From the NCBI GenBank assembly GCA_964464925.1, contig CAYXLI010000025.1, positions 1 through 64,000 on the forward strand: DNA of 64,000 nucleotides, given 5' to 3'. The notes below the pieces were generated by a model, which was not told the DNA's origin, searched no databases, and was given only the letters and a program-made list of their open reading frames with translations. Positions 46,029-52,311 of the stretch are shown piece after piece; position 1 is the first letter of the stretch; each line of letters opens with the position of its first letter. The position numbers and the translations under genes are program-made. The stretch comes from CAYXLI01 sp964464925 (GTDB lineage Bacteria > Acidobacteriota > Terriglobia > Bryobacterales > Bryobacteraceae).

Positions 46029-46035
46029 CCCCATC
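46005..46035. repeat. RAYT-flanking repeat, copy 2
   Basis: TGTAAGCCA (46005-46013) then GGGGTC-T-GACCCC (46020-46032) and ATC, in direct orientation to copy 1, about 730 nt apart. It covers the end of the RAYT gene and lies just upstream of the oxidoreductase promoter. Confidence 0.8.
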
Positions 46036-46040
46036 TGGAT

Positions 46041-46049
46041 TGATATACT
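46041..46049 (+). promoter_or_regulatory. Extended -10 element before the oxidoreductase
   Basis: TGA-TATACT fits the extended -10 pattern TGn-TATAAT. It ends 7 nt before the ATG at 46057 and no ribosome site intervenes, so a leaderless transcript is likely. Confidence 0.5.
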
Positions 46050-46056
46050 GCGGTCG

Positions 46057-47400
46057 ATGTCTACCACCAGACGCCATTTCATAGGATCGGCCGCCATGGC
46101 CGGTCTCGCGGCACAGGCTGCCTCGGCGCAATCCGGCAAGAAGATCTCGCCCAATGACAAGGTCCGCATCGCGCTCATCGGCGCGGGCGGCATGGGCTCG
46201 GGCGATGCCGATTCCTCTCTCGCACAAGGCGGGGTCGAACTCGCCGCCGTCAGCGACGTCTACGACGGACGCCTCACCCGCGCCAAGGAGCGTTGGGGGA
46301 ACCAGGTGTTCACCACCCGCGACTACCGCGAAGTGCTCGCACGGCCCGACATCGACGCCATCATCATCGGCACACCAGACCATTGGCACGCGCAGATCTC
46401 TATCGATGCCATGACCCAGGGCAAGGACGTCTATTGCGAAAAGCCCATGGTCCAGAAGGTCGCCGACGGTCTCCGCGTAGTCGAAACGCACAAGAAGACC
46501 GGCCGCATCATGCAGGTCGGCAGCCAGCGTGTCAGCAGCATCGTATACCAGAAAGCACGGGATCTTGTCCGCCAGGGTGCCATTGGCGAAGTGAACCTGA
46601 TCGAAGCCTGGTGGGACCGCAACTCCGCCATCGGAGCATGGCAGTACTCCATCCCGCCCGACGCGTCCCCGCAAACCATCGATTGGGACCGCTTCCTCGG
46701 CAGCGCCCCCAAGCACGCCTTCGAGCCGGTCCGCCTCTTCCGCTGGCGCAATTACAAGGATTACGGCACCGGAGTCGCCGGCGACCTCTTCGTGCATCTC
46801 TTCTCCGGCATGCACTTCATCATGGATGCGATCGGCCCCACGAAGGTCTTCGCCACCGGCGGACTTCGCTTCTGGAAAGATGGCCGCGACGTCCCCGACG
46901 TAATGCTCGGCCTTTACGAGTATCCGAAGACCGATAAGCACCCGCCCTTCAACCTCGCTCTCCGCGTGAACTTCGTTAGCGGCGCCGGCGAGACCTCTGG
47001 CTTCCGCTTTGTTGGGAGCGAAGGGATTCTGAGCGTCGACAATGGCGTCACCCTCACGCGCACACCCCGTGAAACCGAGCCCGGTTACACCATTGATACC
47101 TTTCCAAAAGCCACTCAGGAAGCGTTCCTGAAAGAGTATCGGGAGAAATATCCGATCAATCGGCCAACGGCAGACGCGATGCGACCCTCTGGAGAAGAGA
47201 AGTTCCTGCCGCCGCGCGGCTACAGCGATCACCTCGATCATCACCGCAACTTCCTGAACGCCGTCCGCAACCGTACAGCCGTAGTTGAGGATCCGACCTT
47301 CGGCCTTCGCGCGGCGGGCCCTGCGCTTTTATCGAACATGAGCTACTTCGAAAAGCGCACGTGTAACTGGGATCCGGAAAACATGCAAGTCAAGGGCTGA
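46057..47400 (+). CDS. Tat-exported Gfo/Idh/MocA oxidoreductase
   Basis: 447 residues. Twin-arginine leader TTRRHFIGSAAMAGLAAQAASA, then the Rossmann domain VRIALIGAGGMGSGD and the catalytic EKPMVQ motif near residue 130. The C-domain shares WQYSIPPDASPQTIDWDRF and FRWRNYKDYGTGVAGDLFVH with the genes at 12236 and 47408. It should fold with NAD(P) in the cytoplasm and then be exported. It is followed after 7 nt by a leaderless-peptide paralogue, so the pair is an operon. Substrate unknown. Confidence 0.93.
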   Translation: MSTTRRHFIGSAAMAGLAAQAASAQSGKKISPNDKVRIALIGAGGMGSGDADSSLAQGGVELAAVSDVYDGRLTRAKERWGNQVFTTRDYREVLARPDIDAIIIGTPDHWHAQISIDAMTQGKDVYCEKPMVQKVADGLRVVETHKKTGRIMQVGSQRVSSIVYQKARDLVRQGAIGEVNLIEAWWDRNSAIGAWQYSIPPDASPQTIDWDRFLGSAPKHAFEPVRLFRWRNYKDYGTGVAGDLFVHLFSGMHFIMDAIGPTKVFATGGLRFWKDGRDVPDVMLGLYEYPKTDKHPPFNLALRVNFVSGAGETSGFRFVGSEGILSVDNGVTLTRTPRETEPGYTIDTFPKATQEAFLKEYREKYPINRPTADAMRPSGEEKFLPPRGYSDHLDHHRNFLNAVRNRTAVVEDPTFGLRAAGPALLSNMSYFEKRTCNWDPENMQVKG

Positions 47401-47407
47401 GGCGACC

Positions 47408-48658
47408 ATGATCAACGACAAAATTCAAATCGCACTGATTGGCGCGGGCGGCATGGGCCAGGGCGACGCGGGCATGGCGCGGACCGTGGAAGGCGTGCAA
47501 CTCATAGCAGCGTGCGACGTCTACACGGGCCGGCTCCAGCGGGCGAAAGAGAAGTGGGGCGCCGGCCTGTTCACTACCAAGGACTACCGCGAAGTGCTCG
47601 CGCGCAAGGACGTCGACGCTGTCATCATCGGCACTCCCGACCATTGGCACTCCACCATCACCCGCGACGCGCTCCAGGCAGGCAAGCACGTCTATTGCGA
47701 GAAGCCGATGGTCCAGCAAATATCGGAAGGCGCCACAGTGATCGAGGCGCAAAGGTCCGCTCCCGGCAAGGTGCTCCAGATCGGCAGCCAGTACGTCAGC
47801 TCCATCGTGTATCAGAAAGCGCGCGATCTCTACCGCCAGGGGGCCATCGGCGAATTGAACATGGTGGAGGCGTGGCTGGACCGCAACACGGCGCTAGGCG
47901 CGTGGCAGTATTCCATTCCCCCTGACGCCTCCGAGCAAACTGTCGATTGGGACCGCTTCCAGGGCCGCGCGCCAAAGCGTCCGTTCGAAGCAGTACGCGT
48001 CTTCCGCTGGCGCAATTACCGCGACTACGGTACCGGCGTCGCGGGCGATCTCTTCGTCCATCTTCTCTCTGGCCTTCACCTCGTCACCGGCTCGCACGGC
48101 CCGAATCGCATCTTCGCTATGGGCGGCACGCGCTTCTGGAAAGATGGGCGTGACGTGCCGGACGTGATGCTCGCCACTATGGATTATCCGAAGTCCGCCG
48201 CGCACCCTGAGTTCACACTCATGCTGCGCGTGAATTTCGAGAGCAGTAAGCCGCAGGAAGATTTCGGCTTCCGTTTTGTCGGCAGCGAAGGGGTGATGTG
48301 GACCAGCATGGGAGAGGTGAAGCTCGCAAAGACACCGCGCGAGACCGAGCCCGGCTACACGCTGGAGACCTTCCCCAAGGCGATGCAGGAACGCATGCTG
48401 AAAGACTATCGCCAAAAATACCCGCGAACCGCGGTCACGGCGGATGCAATGAGGCCGGAGGGAGAAACGATCTACCGGGCGGGTGGGCAGAACGCGCACC
48501 TGGATCATCACCGGGCGTTCTATAAATCGATTCGAGAGAAGAAGCCGTCGATTGAAGACGCCGTGTACGGCTTCCGTGCGGCCGGCCCGGCGCTACTCAC
48601 GAATACTAGCTACGATCAGGGCCAGGCGTGCGCTTGGGATCCGGAGAAGATGGCTTAG
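47408..48658 (+). CDS. Cytoplasmic Gfo/Idh/MocA paralogue
   Basis: 416 residues beginning directly at the Rossmann fold (MINDKIQIALIGAGGMGQGD), without the Tat leader of its upstream neighbour. YCEKPMVQQ carries the catalytic Lys; WQYSIPPDASEQTVDWDRF and FRWRNYRDYGTGVAGDLFVH match the paralogues. This looks like a tandem duplication followed by loss of the export signal, giving a possible inside/outside pair acting on the same sugar class. Its last 53 nt overlap the convergent larE gene. Confidence 0.92.
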   Translation: MINDKIQIALIGAGGMGQGDAGMARTVEGVQLIAACDVYTGRLQRAKEKWGAGLFTTKDYREVLARKDVDAVIIGTPDHWHSTITRDALQAGKHVYCEKPMVQQISEGATVIEAQRSAPGKVLQIGSQYVSSIVYQKARDLYRQGAIGELNMVEAWLDRNTALGAWQYSIPPDASEQTVDWDRFQGRAPKRPFEAVRVFRWRNYRDYGTGVAGDLFVHLLSGLHLVTGSHGPNRIFAMGGTRFWKDGRDVPDVMLATMDYPKSAAHPEFTLMLRVNFESSKPQEDFGFRFVGSEGVMWTSMGEVKLAKTPRETEPGYTLETFPKAMQERMLKDYRQKYPRTAVTADAMRPEGETIYRAGGQNAHLDHHRAFYKSIREKKPSIEDAVYGFRAAGPALLTNTSYDQGQACAWDPEKMA

Positions 48659-49520
48659 CCAGGGCCGCATTCAAGGATCCCTGGCGGTAACCTTCGAGAT
48701 CGAGCGTCACGTACAGAAATCCAAGCGGCTTGAAGATGGCCGTTAACTTCCCGGCTGTTTCCAAATTCAGCGCCTTTTCTAATTCTTCGCGCGAGATCTC
48801 GATCCGCACAAGCTCGCCGTGGAAGCGCACTCGGAACTGCCGGAAACCAAGTGCCTTCATTTCTTCTTCGCCGATCTCCACTGTCTTGATCGTCTCGGGC
48901 GTCACCGGTGTCCCATAAGGGATTCGCGAACTCAGGCAGGCAGCGGCAGGACGGTCCCAAGTCCCAAGACCGGCCAACCGCGACAACTCCCGAATCTCCG
49001 CCTTGGTCAGTTCCGCGTCGACCAGAGGAGCCTTCACCTCATGCAGACCCGCAGCACGCTGCCCCGGCCTGTAATCGCCTAAATCGTCCTTGTTAACGCC
49101 ATAGACGATGTGCGCGATTCCCCGCTCCGCCCCGACCGCATCCAGCCGCGTGAACAGTTCGTCCTTGCAATGGAAGCAACGGTCTTTGTCGTTCTTTACG
49201 TAATCCGGATTGTCGAATTCGTACGTGTCGATGTACTCATGCCGGAAGCCGCACTCTCTCGCGAATTGCTCGGCGTCCCGCTTGTGAGATGCAGGGATGG
49301 AAGCGGAATCCGCGGTGATCGCTACCGCATTTTCTCCCAGCGCATGGTGCGCCGCCCAAGCCAGGTACGCGGAATCCGTGCCACCGGAATACGCGACGAT
49401 TACGCGCTCCATTTCCCGGAGAATCGCAAACAGACGTTCCTGTTTCTGTTGGAGCAATCCCGGATCGAGAACAGGCGACTTCAAACTGTCTGTGCCGGCG
49501 ATGCCTACCAGTGCTACCAT
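48606..49520 (-). CDS. larE: LarE ATP-dependent sacrificial sulfur transferase
   Basis: 304 residues. PP-loop SGGTDS at 45-50 for AMP activation, CFHCKDELF near 115-123, and the sacrificial Cys equivalent C195 in PAAACLSSRIPYG. LarE donates sulfur to build the nickel-pincer nucleotide cofactor of lactate racemase-type enzymes. larB, larC and larA are not in this window. The C-terminal tail after about residue 285 is variable and overlaps the Gfo gene end; the stop may be recent. No Shine-Dalgarno; TATAAT 6 nt before the ATG. Confidence 0.93.
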   Translation of the reverse strand: MVALVGIAGTDSLKSPVLDPGLLQQKQERLFAILREMERVIVAYSGGTDSAYLAWAAHHALGENAVAITADSASIPASHKRDAEQFARECGFRHEYIDTYEFDNPDYVKNDKDRCFHCKDELFTRLDAVGAERGIAHIVYGVNKDDLGDYRPGQRAAGLHEVKAPLVDAELTKAEIRELSRLAGLGTWDRPAAACLSSRIPYGTPVTPETIKTVEIGEEEMKALGFRQFRVRFHGELVRIEISREELEKALNLETAGKLTAIFKPLGFLYVTLDLEGYRQGSLNAALAKPSSPDPKRTPGPDRS

Positions 49521-49526
49521 GACCGA

Positions 49527-49532
49527 ATTATA
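49527..49532 (-). promoter_or_regulatory. -10 element 6 nt before the larE ATG
   Basis: A perfect TATAAT on the minus strand, six bases from the ATG, no ribosome site between. It lies in the 24 nt gap after the secreted repeat protein gene's stop. The -35 is not clear. Confidence 0.45.
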
Positions 49533-49544
49533 TCGTTCGCCCCG

Positions 49545-50792
49545 TTATGGCGCGAAGTACCCGTTGATGTCGATCACCACGTGCGTGCCCTTGGAGGACG
49601 ACGCAAATACCGAAATCGATCCACTCGCCGAGCTGGGCAATAGTGCGCCGTTTGCCGTCACCCGTCCGTCACCCGCGTTCAGTGTAGAGACAAAGGGCCT
49701 CGCGCCGCCGGCCGGAAATGCTGTCAGGAAAGACAGAGGGCCTACAGGCACGGCGGTGATATTCATCGCGTACGCTCGCGCGGCCGTAGGCACTCCGCAG
49801 CTGGCGCCGGCAACATCGAAGTCGCGTGATGCCGAGGGAGGCGGCAGCCAGAAAGTCAGCCGCGTATCGGCGATCCGGCAAGGCGCCAACGTATAGAAAT
49901 CAAGCGCGCCCGCTCCGCCGGGATCCGCAAAGTATCCGTTCACGTCCACGATGAGGTCCGTCGCTTGGGACCCGTACATCGTGATGCTACCGTTCCCTGC
50001 CGCCGCGATGATTGCATTATTCGCCAGCGTCTGATCCGGCCGGCTGTCCAGAACGCGGCACGGGGGTACGGGATAAAAAGAAAGACCCGCGGGAAATGAA
50101 GCCGGAACGAAGAACCCTTCCACATCGATCACAATGTCCGTCGCATCCGTGCTGAAGACGCTGATGGACCGGTTCGCTCCGGATGGAACAATGGCACCGT
50201 TCGCCACCGTGGTTCCCGAGGCCGAATTCAATGTCGAAACAAATGGCCGGTCCTGTCCGGTGGGCCAAACTGTCAGAAACGACAACGGGCCTTTCGGAAT
50301 CGCCGTCACATTGAGTGCGAACGCCTGAGCGCCGGTCACCAACGGACAAGCCGGAGAGGCAATTACGAAATCTCTGGACTTATTACCGCTCAGGGCGCCG
50401 CCGGCCACCCTTGTGTCCGCGATGCGGCATGGAACCATGGGAATGAAGCGAAGCGCGCCGGTGCCTTGTTGCGTGACCGTCAACGAGATCGCCTGCCCCG
50501 GAAACGTTACGTGTCCGCTCCGCGGAATGCCGGTAGGATTTGGCTCAACGGTCAGGTTGAGGCTCCCGGCAGAGTCCGGCACCGGAGGGACACTGGCTAT
50601 TGCAGTGATCCATGGCACGTCTGCGCTGGGTGGATCGAAAGAACACGTCAGCCCGGTGAGGCTATTCAGAACCACCGGCACGGTACCGCCTGCAACGGGC
50701 GCGGACGTTACGGGGCTGCTCAACAGCAGACACGGGTTCTGTGCAAACGCACTGAGCGAGGAAAATACGAACAACAGAATGGTTGCGCGCAT
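49545..50792 (-). CDS. Secreted protein with internal beta repeats
   Basis: 415 residues from ATG 50792, which starts a signal peptide (MRATILLFVFSSLSAFAQ); an ATG at 50813 is also in frame. A BACON-like domain (about 19-115) is followed by repeats that begin PCRIADTR and end IDVNGYF. Repeat 1 (about 116-225) and repeat 3 (about 292-415) are complete, with GPLSFLT, RPFVSTLN and GAIVPSG blocks; repeat 2 (about 229-286) keeps only both ends. I do not know its function; extracellular or surface display is likely. It reads in the same direction as larE but ends 24 nt before it. Confidence 0.8.
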   Translation of the reverse strand: MRATILLFVFSSLSAFAQNPCLLLSSPVTSAPVAGGTVPVVLNSLTGLTCSFDPPSADVPWITAIASVPPVPDSAGSLNLTVEPNPTGIPRSGHVTFPGQAISLTVTQQGTGALRFIPMVPCRIADTRVAGGALSGNKSRDFVIASPACPLVTGAQAFALNVTAIPKGPLSFLTVWPTGQDRPFVSTLNSASGTTVANGAIVPSGANRSISVFSTDATDIVIDVEGFFVPASFPAGLSFYPVPPCRVLDSRPDQTLANNAIIAAAGNGSITMYGSQATDLIVDVNGYFADPGGAGALDFYTLAPCRIADTRLTFWLPPPSASRDFDVAGASCGVPTAARAYAMNITAVPVGPLSFLTAFPAGGARPFVSTLNAGDGRVTANGALLPSSASGSISVFASSSKGTHVVIDINGYFAP

Positions 50793-50794
50793 CG

Positions 50795-50814
50795 TATGTT
50801 GAAGGATCAACATA
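50795..50814. promoter_or_regulatory. Perfect inverted repeat at the secreted protein's start
   Basis: TATGTTGA-AGGA-TCAACATA, an 8 bp perfect inverted repeat with a 4 nt centre, ends 2 nt upstream of the ATG at 50792. It may be an operator or an mRNA hairpin that hides the start. Confidence 0.5.
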
Positions 50815-50874
50815 GCATGTTTGAACGCCACAAATGTTGTACCATCATGAGCAAGGCGCAAGCCGGACAGTTTA

Positions 50875-50943
50875 ATGACTCTCACGATGCACCGCAGCGG
50901 TATTTGGATGGCGGCGGCGATTAGGATCGCCCGCTCCGCCTGA
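50875..50943 (+). CDS. Possible ilvA leader peptide
   Basis: A 22-codon frame (MTLTMHRSGIWMAAAIRIARSA) ends 44 nt before the hairpin at 50988. It contains two Thr and three Ile codons, the substrate and end product of the ilvA pathway, as well as one Leu. Only a weak ribosome site is present. The pattern suits attenuation but could be chance. Confidence 0.3.
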   Translation: MTLTMHRSGIWMAAAIRIARSA

Positions 50944-50987
50944 GCCGGCCTGCCGATCGGGAGAAGTTTTCAACGAAAGCAGTTCAG

Positions 50988-51019
50988 GCCCCTGGCGGAT
51001 TCTTCCGGCAGGGGCTTTT
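50988..51019 (+). terminator. Terminator-like hairpin in the ilvA leader
   Basis: GCCCCTG (50988-50994) pairs with CAGGGGC (51009-51015), followed directly by TTTT. It lies 18 nt before the ilvA ATG and upstream of GGAG, on the strand of ilvA, so it would stop transcription before the gene unless relieved. Confidence 0.6.
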
Positions 51020-51036
51020 CAGTTTCAGGAGCGTGG

Positions 51037-52242
51037 ATGAACCCTCAGGATATTCAAGAAGCTGCCGTCCGTATACGGCCTGAGATTTACGAATCGCCGC
51101 TGGTGCACTCAAAGACACTCTCCGGCATGACCGGCAACGAGATTTACCTGAAGCTCGACAACCTGCAAATGACGGGGTCTTTCAAGGAGCGCGGTGCGCT
51201 GAATCGAATACTCACCATGACCGAAGACGAGAGACGGCGCGGCGTGGTGGCGGCATCTGCGGGTAATCATGGACAGGCGGTCGCTTATCATGCGGCCCGG
51301 CGGGGGATTCCGGTTCAAATTTGGATGCCGCGTTACACCCCGCTGATCAAGCTGTCGGCAACGCGTGCCTACGGCGCAGACGTCATTCTCCACGGCAACA
51401 GCTACGACGAGGCATATGAAGCCGCGGTGGAAGAGAGCCGCAGGCGGAACGCGGCGTTTGTCCACGCTTTCGATGATTATGCGGTGATCGCCGGGCAAGG
51501 AACGATCGGCCTGGAGATCATGACGCAGAATCCCGCGATCGACGTTGTGGTGACGGCGGTTGGCGGAGGTGGCCTCGCCGCTGGGGTCGGTTGCGCGGTG
51601 AAAGGTCGCGATCCTGGTGTCGAGGTCCTCGGAGTACAAACGTCCCGGCTGCCGTCGATGCAAGCAGCGCTGCGAGAGGAGCAGCCGGTGGCGGTGCCGG
51701 CTGCATCCACCATAGCGGACGGCATTGCCGTAAGAAAGGCCGGCACGCTCACTTTACCTCTGGTGCGCCAATATGTCGATCGCATTGTCACGGTGGATGA
51801 GGATGAAATCGCGGAAGCGATTCTGGTGCTGTTGGAGCAGGAGAAAACACTTGCCGAGGGCGCTGGGGCGGTTGCACTCGCCGCCGTTCTTCAGCGGAAG
51901 ACGGGCCATCGCGGAAAGAGAATCGCGGTGCTGGTTTCCGGAGGCAACCTGGACGTAAACCTGCTTGCGAAGATCATCGAACAAGGTCTCGTCCGCGATG
52001 GCAGACGTTTACGGCTGCGGGTGCGACTTCCGGATTATCCTGGCGCTCTCGAAAGACTTGCAGCCGTGATTGCAAGAACCAACGCAAACATCGTCGAAAC
52101 GCAGCACAATCGCGCGCACTACGGCGTGAGCCTGAGTGAGACCGCCATTGACATCACCATGGAAACGCGCGGACGCGACCACGTGGCCGAGTTGTTGGCA
52201 TCGCTGAAGGAAGCGCATTACGAGTTCGCCGTTGTGGAATAA
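51037..52242 (+). CDS. ilvA: Threonine ammonia-lyase with ACT domain
   Basis: 401 residues, a PLP enzyme turning threonine into 2-oxobutanoate, the first step to isoleucine. PLP Lys K50 in GSFKERGA, phosphate-binding GGGGLAAGV near 178, and SAGNHGQAVAY. After about 325 there is one C-terminal ACT domain (RVRLPDYPGALERLAAVIARTNAN), the TdcB/short form typical of many bacteria, so allosteric control is expected. A GGAG ribosome site is 7 nt upstream; a terminator hairpin in the leader suggests attenuation. No other ilv genes are nearby. Confidence 0.95.
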   Translation: MNPQDIQEAAVRIRPEIYESPLVHSKTLSGMTGNEIYLKLDNLQMTGSFKERGALNRILTMTEDERRRGVVAASAGNHGQAVAYHAARRGIPVQIWMPRYTPLIKLSATRAYGADVILHGNSYDEAYEAAVEESRRRNAAFVHAFDDYAVIAGQGTIGLEIMTQNPAIDVVVTAVGGGGLAAGVGCAVKGRDPGVEVLGVQTSRLPSMQAALREEQPVAVPAASTIADGIAVRKAGTLTLPLVRQYVDRIVTVDEDEIAEAILVLLEQEKTLAEGAGAVALAAVLQRKTGHRGKRIAVLVSGGNLDVNLLAKIIEQGLVRDGRRLRLRVRLPDYPGALERLAAVIARTNANIVETQHNRAHYGVSLSETAIDITMETRGRDHVAELLASLKEAHYEFAVVE

Positions 52243-52257
52243 CCGGAATTCGGACGC

Positions 52258-52288
52258 AAAAAAATGCCCGGGGAAAAATCCCCGGGCA
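52258..52288 (-). terminator. Strong intrinsic terminator of gyrA
   Basis: On the minus strand a 10 bp perfect stem (TGCCCGGGGA/TCCCCGGGCA, loop of four) is followed by seven T. It lies 24 nt after the gyrA stop and between the convergent ilvA and gyrA genes. Confidence 0.9.
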
Positions 52289-52311
52289 CGTGAGCTCAAT
52301 CGATTTGTGAA

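Noticed and set aside
45808..47244. 478-residue minus-strand frame opposite the RAYT and oxidoreductase
   Set aside because: Shadow of two clear genes; low-complexity Asp/Val/Gly composition and no family motifs.
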